From: Flavobacteriales bacterium
GTDB taxonomy: Bacteria; Bacteroidota; Bacteroidia; Flavobacteriales_E; Vicingaceae
DNA: 58,484 nt
Assembly (NCBI GenBank): GCA_020435335.1
Contig: JAGQZT010000038.1
Location: 1-58,484 of the forward strand
Direction: 5' to 3'
A program made the translations under genes and the position numbers. How positions within the stretch are numbered: the stretch's first letter is position 1; each line of letters starts with the position of its first letter. Shown in pieces: positions 7,684 through 16,068 of the stretch. Under the pieces are notes generated by a model. It ran no database searches and was not told the origin of the DNA. It saw nothing but the letters and a program-made list of their open reading frames with translations.

Positions 7684-8556
7684 TTATTCGACAAGGCCAA
7701 AGAACCCGGCTACCCAATAAGTAGAATGGAAGTTGATGTCAACCGTGTGAAAATCCATTTCTCCTCCCTGCGTAATTTTAGTTCCGGGTTTGATCGGTAA
7801 TTTGTGTTTCAGACCTTCGGCAAAGATGCTGACCAGCTTCAGCTGATTCTCTTTGTTGTAGTAAAATGTGGCCGTAAGTAGCGGATTGTTGAGGTATTCC
7901 TTTTTGGTTTCGGTTTTCGTGATGTCGATGTGGTGTTTGATGGTCCATTGTTCCGTAATCTTGCGGGCATGTCTCGGAATCACTACCAGATCCTTGTCAC
8001 CTTGCAGAATGGCTACCCGGGGTTGTATGGGTTCCATGTCCGGCTGGTAGATCTTTGACGGAGCGGCAAGCAGGGCGCCGGCGTTGAACAGTTCCGGATA
8101 AGCATTCAGCATCGCGTTACTCATGGCCCCTCCGGCCGACATACCCGTAATGAAGACCTTCGAGCTGTCGATCTTGAAATTCATAAAACAGTAGTCGATC
8201 ATGGTTCGGATGGAGGCTACTTCACCTTTGTCTTTTTTGGCTTCGAACCCCATGAAGAAGTTGAAGCATTTTGCACCGTTGTTAATCTGTTTTTGTTCCG
8301 GATAGATCACGATGAAATTCAGGCTGTCGGCCAGTTTATTCCAGCCGGTTTCCCGGGAAATCATGTCGGCAGACTGCGTACAGCCGTGGAGAACGAGTAC
8401 CAGAGGAACCGGCTCAGCGGTGTTCAGGTTTTTAGGGATGTAGGTATATAGTTTCAGGTTTCCCGGATTATCCCCGAAATCATCAATTGGGGTTAAATCC
8501 TGGGAGAAGGCGGTGGAGAAAGCAGTTAGAGTCAGTATGAAGGCGATCCACTTCAT
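7684..8556 (-). CDS. Secreted PHB-depolymerase-type esterase (alpha/beta hydrolase)
   Basis: The 290-residue protein has a signal peptide (MKWIAFILTLTAFSTAFSQ) and the arrangement of PHB depolymerase/feruloyl-esterase-like hydrolases. The oxyanion region is VLHGCTQSADM (about 55-65), the nucleophile elbow GMSAGG puts Ser at 140, and an Asp near 189 (QGDKDLVV) and His251 (EGLKHKLP) would complete the triad. It should hydrolyse ester bonds outside the cytoplasm; the substrate is unknown. A true polymer depolymerase would usually carry a substrate-binding domain, which is absent here. The start codon overlaps the stop of rsmI by 4 nt, so the two are translationally coupled. Confidence 0.88.
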   Translation of the reverse strand: MKWIAFILTLTAFSTAFSQDLTPIDDFGDNPGNLKLYTYIPKNLNTAEPVPLVLVLHGCTQSADMISRETGWNKLADSLNFIVIYPEQKQINNGAKCFNFFMGFEAKKDKGEVASIRTMIDYCFMNFKIDSSKVFITGMSAGGAMSNAMLNAYPELFNAGALLAAPSKIYQPDMEPIQPRVAILQGDKDLVVIPRHARKITEQWTIKHHIDITKTETKKEYLNNPLLTATFYYNKENQLKLVSIFAEGLKHKLPIKPGTKITQGGEMDFHTVDINFHSTYWVAGFFGLVE

Positions 8557-9227
8557 TTGTCCGCTCCATGTAAAATGATTACGATCTCACCTTTGGTGAC
8601 GTTGGTTTGGTAATATCCGATCACTTCTTTTAAAGTACCCCTTACGGTTTCTTCATGGATTTTGGTCAACTCACGGGATACGGATACCTGCCGGTCTTCG
8701 CCATAACATTCGGCAAACTGTTCGAGGGTCTTGAGCAGGCGGTGGGTCGACTCGTAGAAGATGATCGTCCGGGTCTCTTCTTTTAAGAAATTTAATCGGG
8801 TCTGACGGCCTTTTTTATGCGGCAGAAACCCTTCAAATACAAATTTATCGCAAGGAAATCCGGAATTGACCAGTGCCGGGACAAAAGCGGTTGCTCCCGG
8901 AAGTGTTTCAATGGCAATGTCGTGTTTCAGGCATTCCCGAACCAGCAAAAAACCGGGGTCGGAGATGGCCGGAGTTCCGGCATCTGAAACTAAAGCGGCC
9001 GTTTCTCCGTTTTTTAAGGAGTCAATGATGCGCTCAAGTGTTTTATGTTCGTTGTGCTGATGATGCGATACCAGTTTCTTTTCAATGCCTAAGTGATGCA
9101 AAAGCTTAGCCGTTTGGCGGGTGTCCTCAGCCAGAATGTAATCCACTTCCTTTAAGGTTTCAACGGCTCTCAATGTAATGTCGCCGAGGTTGCCGATAGG
9201 AGTGGGTATGAGGTATAACTTTGACAT
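8553..9227 (-). CDS. rsmI: 16S rRNA (cytidine-1402-2'-O)-methyltransferase
   Basis: RsmI uses S-adenosylmethionine to 2'-O-methylate C1402 in the decoding centre of 16S rRNA. The 224-residue protein begins LYLIPTPIGNLGDITLRA and has the family markers AEDTRQTAKLL and SDAGTPAISDPGFLL; it belongs to the tetrapyrrole-methylase fold. It is slightly shorter than many family members (around 270-290) because the C-terminal extension is missing. It is first in an operon with the esterase (4-nt overlap). A TACTTTTG box lies 7 nt before its ATG, and it is divergent from the sigma-factor gene. Confidence 0.94.
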   Translation of the reverse strand: MSKLYLIPTPIGNLGDITLRAVETLKEVDYILAEDTRQTAKLLHHLGIEKKLVSHHQHNEHKTLERIIDSLKNGETAALVSDAGTPAISDPGFLLVRECLKHDIAIETLPGATAFVPALVNSGFPCDKFVFEGFLPHKKGRQTRLNFLKEETRTIIFYESTHRLLKTLEQFAECYGEDRQVSVSRELTKIHEETVRGTLKEVIGYYQTNVTKGEIVIILHGADK

Positions 9228-9234
9228 GAAGTTT

Positions 9235-9242
9235 CAAAAGTA
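9235..9242 (-). promoter_or_regulatory. -7 promoter box of rsmI
   Basis: Reverse-strand TACTTTTG matches TAnnTTTG and ends 7 nt before the ATG at 9227, giving a leader of at most a few bases. No -33 element was assigned. Confidence 0.45.
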
Positions 9243-9328
9243 AGAATAAGCCCAAAAACTAATTGCTTAACTTTATAAATAGTTATGCAACCTTTGAGCG
9301 CATAATTGCATCTAAAAAGCACGGATAA

Positions 9329-9871
9329 ATGAAAATGACAGAAGAGCAACTGGTTAAAAAGTGTCTGGAAAAGGATACGCTTGCTCAGAAGGAGTTGTTC
9401 GACTATTATTCGAAACGCATGATGGGTGTGTGTCTGAGGTACGCCAAAGACGCCGAAGAAGCTCAGGATGTGTTGCAAATGGGTTTTATTAAAGTGTTCG
9501 AAAAATTGGACATGTTTAATGCTCAGGGTTCATTGGAAGGCTGGATCAGGAAGATCATCGTCAATACGTCACTGGACATCATCCGGAAGAATAAGAAATT
9601 CATGAATGATGTCGAGATGGATAAGGTGGATTATCAGATTCACAATCCAACCGAAAATGCCGTTGACTCCTTGTCGGCTCAGGATTTGTTAAAGATCATT
9701 CAGGAGATGCCGCCGGGGTTTAGAACGGTGTTCAACATGTTCGCCATTGAGGGTTATTCCCACAAGGAAATTGCCGACGAACTGAACATTTCGGTGAACA
9801 CTTCCAAATCACAGTATTCAAGGGCCAGAGCCTATTTGCAGAAAATAATTACAGAAGAAAAAGTACTATAA
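9329..9871 (+). CDS. ECF-type RNA polymerase sigma factor
   Basis: The 180-residue protein has the two-domain layout of extracytoplasmic-function sigma factors. Region 2 spans about 20-90 (DVLQMGFIKVFEKLDMFN, then GSLEGWIRKIIVN), and region 4 spans about 125-175 with a helix-turn-helix (GYSHKEIADELNISVNTSKSQ). It directs RNA polymerase to a specific promoter set, which cannot be read from sequence. The next gene starts one base after its stop and encodes a single-pass membrane protein with an N-terminus like those found after ECF genes in Bacteroidetes, so that protein probably controls this sigma factor. An alternative ATG lies two codons downstream (9335). Confidence 0.92.
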   Translation: MKMTEEQLVKKCLEKDTLAQKELFDYYSKRMMGVCLRYAKDAEEAQDVLQMGFIKVFEKLDMFNAQGSLEGWIRKIIVNTSLDIIRKNKKFMNDVEMDKVDYQIHNPTENAVDSLSAQDLLKIIQEMPPGFRTVFNMFAIEGYSHKEIADELNISVNTSKSQYSRARAYLQKIITEEKVL

Positions 9872-9872
9872 A

Positions 9873-10817
9873 TTGAAAGACGGATTAGAAAATATCGACG
9901 AAGTATTCAAACAAGCCTTTGACGGGTTTGAAGCGAATGTGGATCCCAGCGTGTGGACGAATGTTCAGCAGGCTATTGGCGGCGGAGTTGCTCCTCAGGC
10001 CAATCCGGCCTCATCTGCTGCCGGATCTGCAGCGACTAAAGCAGTCGTGTTAAAAATAGCTTCGGCAGTTATCGCCATCGGAACCATTGCTACGGCAGGT
10101 TATTTTGCTGTTGATGCGATGCAGGATGAAACTCAACCAACGGTGATCGTAGAACAGAGAGAGCCTGTAACTGCTCCTGAAATGAATGTGGCGGAGGATG
10201 TTGTGGAAACACAAGGGCAGGATGTTGAAGTTGAAACGACTTCAATCGAAATGCATGAAAACCAGCCGGAACCTGTTGTTGAAGCTGATCGACCGGTTCA
10301 ACAACCTGAGGTCAATCAACCGGAACAACCATCAGCAACAAATCATGCACCCAACGATCAGTCTGCCAACAACCCAAAGCAGAATGCACCGGAAACGGAT
10401 TCAAATCGCCTGTCAACTTCAAACGAGGAAGAAGAACAGCCGGAATACAAGAAATTACCACAAAGTGACGTGACTCCTGAAGATGACCTGGTTGTAACAC
10501 CCCCGGTTCAACCAGAACGAAAAGTTGAGCCGCAAGAGGCTCAGGTTGATGTCATTCCGAATGTGTTCTCACCGAATGGTGACAACCAGAATGATGTGAT
10601 CAAAATAACCGGAACCAACCTGCAGAAGATCGAAGTGGTGATCATGGATAAAACCGGAAAACCGGTTTATCGCATCACTTCCCTGGAAGATGAATGGAAC
10701 GGTAAAGATCAGGCCGGATTCGACTTGATGCCGGGCATCTATTACATGGCCGGAATTGTGGTCGATAAAGATGGTCATACCAAAAACATCAAGCAGGCGA
10801 TCAACTTGTTCAAATAA
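9873..10817 (+). CDS. Membrane partner of the ECF sigma factor with a gliding-motility-type C-terminal domain
   Basis: This 314-residue product starts at TTG 9873, one base after the sigma-factor stop; no ATG lies between the stop and the first conserved residues. Residues 1-35 (VFKQAFDGFEANVDPSVW) resemble the short N-terminal segments of proteins encoded after ECF sigma genes in this phylum. A transmembrane helix follows at about 57-80, then a Pro/Glu/Gln-rich disordered linker (about 85-220), and finally a CHU_C/FlgD-Ig-like domain at about 225-314 (IPNVFSPNGDNQNDVI, GIYYMAGIVVD). Such domains normally end large T9SS-secreted surface proteins. Here the domain would project into the periplasm from the inner membrane. 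I infer an anti-sigma or sensor role. A strong terminator follows. Confidence 0.78.
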   Translation: MKDGLENIDEVFKQAFDGFEANVDPSVWTNVQQAIGGGVAPQANPASSAAGSAATKAVVLKIASAVIAIGTIATAGYFAVDAMQDETQPTVIVEQREPVTAPEMNVAEDVVETQGQDVEVETTSIEMHENQPEPVVEADRPVQQPEVNQPEQPSATNHAPNDQSANNPKQNAPETDSNRLSTSNEEEEQPEYKKLPQSDVTPEDDLVVTPPVQPERKVEPQEAQVDVIPNVFSPNGDNQNDVIKITGTNLQKIEVVIMDKTGKPVYRITSLEDEWNGKDQAGFDLMPGIYYMAGIVVDKDGHTKNIKQAINLFK

Positions 10818-10818
10818 G

Positions 10819-10845
10819 AAAAGCCTCCCACCGGGAGGCTTTTTT
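10819..10845 (+). terminator. Rho-independent terminator after the sigma-factor operon
   Basis: AAGCCTCCC-ACC-GGGAGGCTT forms a 9-bp GC-rich stem with a 3-nt loop, followed by a T run. With the A run on its 5' side it may also serve the convergent gene ending at 10878. Confidence 0.9.
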
Positions 10846-10877
10846 AGTGATGTTCTTTCCGGTAAAGAAACTGGATA

Positions 10878-11195
10878 TTACTTCTTCTTTTTCTTTTTTA
10901 ATTCTTCCCGTTTTTTCCGTTGTTCGTCGGTGAGAATTTCATCCACTTTCTTCTTTTTAGCCTTCTTCAACTCCTTCATACGGTTGTCCAATGCCTCTTT
11001 TTCGGTGAGGAAATTCAGGTAGATCGCTTTGATCTGAACCTGTTGCTCCTTGGTGAGTTTCACTTCTTTACTCAGCTTGGTTGTCATTTCAACACTCTTT
11101 TGCTCCAGGGTTTTCTTGGGTTTCTTCTTCTGGGCACTACAAAGGGTGGCAACTGATACTAAGCTAGACAGGAGGATGATGCGGTAGGTTTTCAT
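10878..11195 (-). CDS. Small Lys-rich exported protein, Spy/LTXXQ-like
   Basis: The 105-residue product starting at ATG 11195 (MKTYRIILLSSLVS...) has a signal peptide ending at CSAQ (about 21). A charged, helix-rich body follows with an LTKEQQVQIKAIY segment like the LTXXQ motif of Spy/CpxP-type periplasmic chaperones. It ends in a run of lysines (EELKKKKKK). A longer frame back to 11261 exists but only adds a non-signal extension before the clear signal peptide, so the shorter start is preferred. A TATCTTTA box lies at 11211-11218, 15 nt upstream. Function is unknown; periplasmic binding of acidic polymers or proteins is possible. Confidence 0.75.
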   Translation of the reverse strand: MKTYRIILLSSLVSVATLCSAQKKKPKKTLEQKSVEMTTKLSKEVKLTKEQQVQIKAIYLNFLTEKEALDNRMKELKKAKKKKVDEILTDEQRKKREELKKKKKK

Positions 11196-11313
11196 GGCAT
11201 AAATTTTACGTAAAGATAGGCGATTCTTGTTAATAGTTCTTAAAATCGGGTTTACTAACATCGTGATCGCAATAAATAGGCCACAGGTAAAGTTTTACTC
11301 ATTGAAAATTGAG

Positions 11314-11321
11314 TACCTTTG
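11314..11321 (+). promoter_or_regulatory. -7 promoter box of dxs
   Basis: TACCTTTG matches TAnnTTTG. The predicted leader before the ATG at 11340 is about 12 nt. It overlaps the TTG that would start a longer dxs frame, which argues for the ATG. Confidence 0.55.
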
Positions 11322-11339
11322 TACCGTAATTTAACCGTA

Positions 11340-13274
11340 ATGAGTGAATATAGCACAGGCGCGCTGTTAAAACAAATTAATTTCCCACAGGATTTAAGAG
11401 AGAAGATTTCAGAGGATGAATTGCCTCAGCTTTGTGATGAGCTTCGTGAATTTATTGTAGATGTGGTTTCTCAGAAAGGCGGACACTTCGGTGCCAGCCT
11501 GGGTGTGGTTGAAATGACCGTAGCGCTTCATTATGTATTTAATACCCCATACGACAAACTGGTTTGGGATGTAGGTCATCAGGCTTATGGGCATAAGATT
11601 CTGACAGGGAGAAGAGAACGATTCCATACCAACAGAATTTACAAAGGCATCAGCGGATTTCCGAAGCCGACGGAAAGTGAGTATGATACCTTTGCGGTAG
11701 GCCATTCGTCTACCTCCATTTCCGCAGCCCTTGGAATGGCTGTTGCTTCCCGTTTGAAACAAGAAAAAGATCGTCAACACGTTGCCATTATCGGTGATGG
11801 GTCCATGACGGCCGGACTGGCTTTCGAAGGACTGAATCACGGTGGAGTGGAAGATACCAACCTGCTGGTTGTTCTCAACGACAACTGCATGGCCATCGAT
11901 CCGAACGTGGGTGCACTTAAGGAATATTTAACCGATATCACAACCTCACACACCTACAACAAGGTGAAAGATGAAGTATGGCATTTGCTCGGAAAGATCA
12001 GTAAGTTCGGTCCCAACGCACAAGCCATTGTTCAGAAGATCGAAAATGGAATCAAGTCGACGCTGTTGAAGCAAAGTAACCTGTTCGAATCCCTGAATTT
12101 CCGTTATTTCGGGCCGATAGACGGGCACGATGTAAACTACATGGCTAAAGTGTTGCGCGACCTGAAAGATATTCCCGGGCCGAAAATTTTGCATTGCATC
12201 ACCGAGAAAGGGAAAGGTTACCAACCTGCAGAAGAAGGAGATACTACGCAATGGCACGCTCCCGGACTCTTCAATAAAGATACCGGAGAGATCATTAAAG
12301 TAACGCCGAAAAGTCCACAGCCACCTAAATATCAGGATGTTTTTGGTCATACGATCGTGGAATTGGCCGAAAAGAATGAAAAAATTGTTGGGGTTACACC
12401 GGCCATGCCATCAGGTTGTTCGTTGAACATCATGATGAAAGCCATGCCCGACCGGGCGTTTGATGTAGGTATAGCCGAACAACATGCGGTTACCTTTTCA
12501 GCAGGTATGGCCGCTCAGGGATTGATTCCTTATTGCAACATCTATTCTTCTTTTATGCAGCGTGCTTACGATCAGGTGATCCACGATGTGGCTTTACAGA
12601 AGCTGCAGGTCGTGTTCTGCCTGGATCGCGGCGGATTGGTTGGAGCAGATGGTCCGACACACCATGGAGCTTATGATCTCGCATACTTCCGATGCATTCC
12701 GAACATGATCGTTTCGGCACCGATGAACGAAGAGGAGTTAAGAAATTTAATGTATACCGCTCAGGCGGATAACCACGGTCCGTTCTCCATCCGTTACCCA
12801 AGAGGAAATGGGGTGATGACGGCGTGGAAAACACCGTTTAAGAAAATTAAAGTCGGAACCGGACGCCGGGTGAAGAACGGTGAAGATGTGGCCATTCTGT
12901 CGATCGGACACATCGGAAACTATGCCGTTCAAGCCACCGAAACCTTGTCGAAGGAAGGCATTGAAGTGGCTCACTACGACATGCGTTTTGTGAAGCCCAT
13001 CGATGAGATTCTCCTGCATGAGGTATTCTCCAAGTTCCGTAAAGTGATCACCATAGAGAATGGCTGCATCCAGGGAGGAATGGGAAGTGCCGTGCTGGAG
13101 TTTATGGCCGATCATAACTACCGGGCCGAAGTGAAGCGATTGGGTATTCCCGATCAATTCATCGAACACGGTACACAGGATGAACTTTATGCCGAATGTT
13201 TCTTCAACGAAGAAGCTATTGTAACGACGGTACGCTCTCTTTTGAATACCACCGAAAATAAAGCGCTGGCCTAG
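11340..13274 (+). CDS. dxs: 1-deoxy-D-xylulose-5-phosphate synthase
   Basis: Dxs condenses pyruvate and glyceraldehyde 3-phosphate, using thiamine diphosphate, to start the MEP pathway for isoprenoids. The 644-residue protein has the transketolase-like layout: [16 protein letters not shown] near the N-terminus, the ThDP/Mg motif [16 protein letters not shown] near 155-172, [15 protein letters not shown] in the middle domain and a C-terminal transketolase domain. ATG 11340 is chosen over an upstream in-frame TTG at 11319 because the -7 box overlaps that TTG. It probably heads an operon with the aromatic-pathway gene (2 bp gap) and recJ. Confidence 0.96.
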   Translation: MSEYSTGALLKQINFPQDLREKISEDELPQLCDELREFIVDVVSQKGGHFGASLGVVEMTVALHYVFNTPYDKLVWDVGHQAYGHKILTGRRERFHTNRIYKGISGFPKPTESEYDTFAVGHSSTSISAALGMAVASRLKQEKDRQHVAIIGDGSMTAGLAFEGLNHGGVEDTNLLVVLNDNCMAIDPNVGALKEYLTDITTSHTYNKVKDEVWHLLGKISKFGPNAQAIVQKIENGIKSTLLKQSNLFESLNFRYFGPIDGHDVNYMAKVLRDLKDIPGPKILHCITEKGKGYQPAEEGDTTQWHAPGLFNKDTGEIIKVTPKSPQPPKYQDVFGHTIVELAEKNEKIVGVTPAMPSGCSLNIMMKAMPDRAFDVGIAEQHAVTFSAGMAAQGLIPYCNIYSSFMQRAYDQVIHDVALQKLQVVFCLDRGGLVGADGPTHHGAYDLAYFRCIPNMIVSAPMNEEELRNLMYTAQADNHGPFSIRYPRGNGVMTAWKTPFKKIKVGTGRRVKNGEDVAILSIGHIGNYAVQATETLSKEGIEVAHYDMRFVKPIDEILLHEVFSKFRKVITIENGCIQGGMGSAVLEFMADHNYRAEVKRLGIPDQFIEHGTQDELYAECFFNEEAIVTTVRSLLNTTENKALA

Positions 13275-13276
13275 CC

Positions 13277-14362
13277 TTGAAATTGGAATTAAACATAAAA
13301 GATAAGGCGACCTGGCTATCAAAAGAAAAACCTTTTATCATTGCCGGCCCTTGCAGTGTGGAATCTCCGGAACAAGTGCTGGCTACGGCCAAAGCCTTAG
13401 CTGTAAATGCTAAAATTTCAGCCCTTCGCGGAGGCATCTGGAAACCGCGGACACGCCCAAACTCGTTTGAAGGAATGGGTGAGGAGGCCTTGCCGTGGTT
13501 AAAGGAAGCCGGAAAAGCAGTCGGTCTGCCGGTGGCTACCGAAGTGGCTAAAGCCGAGCACGTGGAAGCGTGCCTGAAAAACGATATTGATATCTTGTGG
13601 ATCGGAGCCCGAACAACGGTTAATCCTTTTTCCGTTCAGGAAATCGCCGATGCGTTGAAAGGCGTTGACATGCCTGTTTTTGTCAAAAATCCGATTACGC
13701 CCGACCTGAATTTGTGGCTCGGTGCGCTCGAGCGGATCAATGCGGCCGGGATCCAACAACTTGGAGCAATTCACCGGGGTTTTTCTTCTTTCGATAAAAC
13801 GTCCTACCGGAATGCGCCGATGTGGGAATTACCGATTGAATTGAAACTCATGTGCCCGAATCTGCCGATCCTTTGCGATCCGAGTCACATCGCGGGGAAC
13901 ATTGATCTGCTGTTTGGTGTGATGCAAAAGGCCATGGATATGGAAATGGACGGTTTGATGGTGGAAAGTCACATCGATCCGTCGGTAGCAATGAGCGATG
14001 CCGAACAACAGATTGATCCGTCTGCTTTCGAAGAAATGATCAATAACCTTCACTTCAGAACCACGGCCAGCTCCAATCAGGAGTTTAAAGCCAATTTGGA
14101 GCAGCTAAGAACAGTTATCGATGAGATCGATGAGGAACTCATTCGTAAATTAGCTTTGCGAATGGGGGTGATCGGAAAGATAGGGGATTATAAAAAACAG
14201 AATGATGTGACCATCCTGCAGATTGAACGCTGGGAGCAGATTGTGAAGAATCGCACTATGCTCGCCGGTGAATCTGGACTGAGTAACGAATTCATTAAAA
14301 AATTACTGGAGCTGATCCATCAGGAATCCATTCGCATTCAAACCGAAGTGATGAATAAGTAA
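13277..14362 (+). CDS. Bifunctional DAHP synthase / chorismate mutase (type II)
   Basis: The 361-residue protein joins a 3-deoxy-7-phosphoheptulonate synthase domain (about 15-255; IIAGPCSVESPEQ, GGIWKPRTRPNSFEG, CDPSHIAG) to a C-terminal AroQ-class chorismate mutase domain (about 270-350; LEQLRTVIDEIDEELI, then IGKIGDYKKQND). It would start aromatic amino acid synthesis from PEP and erythrose 4-phosphate and also turn chorismate into prephenate. This fusion is standard in Bacteroidetes and allows feedback control through the mutase domain. It starts at TTG 13277, two bases after the dxs stop, with no better ATG. Its stop overlaps the recJ start by one base (TAATG). Confidence 0.93.
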   Translation: MKLELNIKDKATWLSKEKPFIIAGPCSVESPEQVLATAKALAVNAKISALRGGIWKPRTRPNSFEGMGEEALPWLKEAGKAVGLPVATEVAKAEHVEACLKNDIDILWIGARTTVNPFSVQEIADALKGVDMPVFVKNPITPDLNLWLGALERINAAGIQQLGAIHRGFSSFDKTSYRNAPMWELPIELKLMCPNLPILCDPSHIAGNIDLLFGVMQKAMDMEMDGLMVESHIDPSVAMSDAEQQIDPSAFEEMINNLHFRTTASSNQEFKANLEQLRTVIDEIDEELIRKLALRMGVIGKIGDYKKQNDVTILQIERWEQIVKNRTMLAGESGLSNEFIKKLLELIHQESIRIQTEVMNK

Positions 14363-16068
14363 TGGAAAAACGATGGAAAATAAAAACCGCCCCCGAACCA
14401 TCTGAGGTCACACGCCTTTCTGCTGAACTCAATCAACTTGATCTCACATTAACCACCATTTTATTGCAGCGGGGAATCACCGGTTTCGATGCGGCAAAGC
14501 ATTATTTTCGCCCTGATCTGAACGATATCCATGATCCTTTTCTGATGAAGGATATGGATAAAGCCGTTGAACGACTGCAAAGCGCCATGGATAATCAGGA
14601 GAAGATCCTGATCTACGGCGATTACGATGTGGATGGTACCACTTCGGTTGCCATGGTTTATTCCTACCTGAAGCATTATTATTCGGAACTGGATTACTAC
14701 ATCCCCGATCGTTATTCGGAAGGGTACGGGGTTTCATATCAGGGGATCGATTTTGCTGCTGAGAACGGATTTACACTCATTATTGCCCTGGATTGCGGGA
14801 TCAAGGCCGTTGAAAAGGTCGACTATGCGAAATCCAAAGGGGTCGATTTCATCATCTGCGACCATCACCGTCCGGGAGATGTGTTGCCTGCCGCCGCCGC
14901 TGTTCTTGATCCGAAACGGGAAGATTGCCCATATCATTACGACGGCCTTTCCGGCTGTGGAGTCGGGTTCAAATTGCTTCACGCCTGGACGTTGAAAAAC
15001 GAATTGGATGAGGCACCGCTCTACGAACTGATCGATTTGCTGGCCATCAGCACCTGTGCCGACATCGTGCCCATTACCGGCGAGAACAGGATCTTCGTTT
15101 ACCACGGACTGAAAAAGATCAACGACAACCCCCGTCTGAGCATCCAGGTGATGAAAGAACTGGCCGACCTGCGAAAACCGGAAATGACGGTGATGGATGT
15201 GGTGTTTACTTTTGCTCCGCGCATCAATGCTGCCGGACGGATCAGTTCCGGTAGGAAAGCGGTTGAAATGCTCGTTGCTGAGGATCGAAAGGTGATCGAA
15301 GAGGTTGGAAAAAAGATCAATCAGTACAACGACGAACGGAAAGGGCTGGATAAGAGCATTACGGCTGAGGCGCTTTCTTTTATTGATGATGACGAGGTGT
15401 TGCAAGGCCGCAAATCGACCGTACTCTACAAAGAGGACTGGCACAAGGGCGTGATCGGGATCGTGGCTTCACGCCTCATCGAAACGCATTACAAGCCGAC
15501 CATCATCTTAACGGAATCGAATGGCAAAGTGACCGGTTCCGCCCGAACGGTGGAAGGGTTTGATGTGTATGCCGCCATTGATGCTTGCAGTGATTTGCTG
15601 GAGCAGTTTGGCGGACATACCGCTGCGGCCGGATTAACCCTTAAAAAGGAAAATGTGGAAGCCTTCATCCATAAATTTGAAGAAGTGGTGAATGAGCAAA
15701 TCGATGATGAATTACTGATGCCCCTGATCGAGATCGATGCCGAACTGGAATTCAGCCAGATCAACGACAAATTCTATCGTGTATTAAAACAGTTCGCGCC
15801 TTTCGGTCCGGCCAACATGCGTCCGGTTTTCAAAACCGAAAATGTGCTGGTGGATTATGTCGGGACGGTTGGTGATAATCACCTCAAAATGACCGTTTTC
15901 CAGGAGGATGATCCGAATAACAAGTTCAGTTGCATCGGATTCAATCTCGGGAAATATGCAGATGAACTCGCTCCCGGCGTGCCTTTCAGCATCGTATACA
16001 ACCTTGAAGAAAACTTCTGGAACGGGCAGACTACCCTGCAGCTGAACGTGAAGGATTTGAAGGTTTGA
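14362..16068 (+). CDS. recJ: Single-stranded-DNA-specific 5'-3' exonuclease RecJ
   Basis: RecJ degrades single-stranded DNA from 5' ends in recombination and mismatch or base-excision repair. The 568-residue protein has the DHH-family motifs: YGDYDVDGTTS at about 92-102, an Asp in ALDCGIKA, and the ICDHHRPG signature near 168-175. A DHHA1 domain follows (TGSARTVEGFDVYAAI, GGHTAAAGLTL), then a C-terminal OB-fold. Length is normal. The ATG shares one base with the stop of the previous gene, so it is probably translated from the same mRNA. It meets the next gene tail-to-tail without a spacer. Confidence 0.95.
   Translation: MEKRWKIKTAPEPSEVTRLSAELNQLDLTLTTILLQRGITGFDAAKHYFRPDLNDIHDPFLMKDMDKAVERLQSAMDNQEKILIYGDYDVDGTTSVAMVYSYLKHYYSELDYYIPDRYSEGYGVSYQGIDFAAENGFTLIIALDCGIKAVEKVDYAKSKGVDFIICDHHRPGDVLPAAAAVLDPKREDCPYHYDGLSGCGVGFKLLHAWTLKNELDEAPLYELIDLLAISTCADIVPITGENRIFVYHGLKKINDNPRLSIQVMKELADLRKPEMTVMDVVFTFAPRINAAGRISSGRKAVEMLVAEDRKVIEEVGKKINQYNDERKGLDKSITAEALSFIDDDEVLQGRKSTVLYKEDWHKGVIGIVASRLIETHYKPTIILTESNGKVTGSARTVEGFDVYAAIDACSDLLEQFGGHTAAAGLTLKKENVEAFIHKFEEVVNEQIDDELLMPLIEIDAELEFSQINDKFYRVLKQFAPFGPANMRPVFKTENVLVDYVGTVGDNHLKMTVFQEDDPNNKFSCIGFNLGKYADELAPGVPFSIVYNLEENFWNGQTTLQLNVKDLKV

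Noticed and set aside
9329..10817. Sigma/anti-sigma pair as part of a FecIR-type TonB transducer system
   Set aside because: The partner lacks the FecR domain, and no TonB receptor with an N-terminal signalling domain is adjacent; the nearest receptor (3334-5676) has a CarboxypepD_reg-like N-terminus.
11319..11339. Longer dxs start at TTG 11319
   Set aside because: The TTG overlaps the best -7 promoter box and the added residues are outside the family alignment I know.
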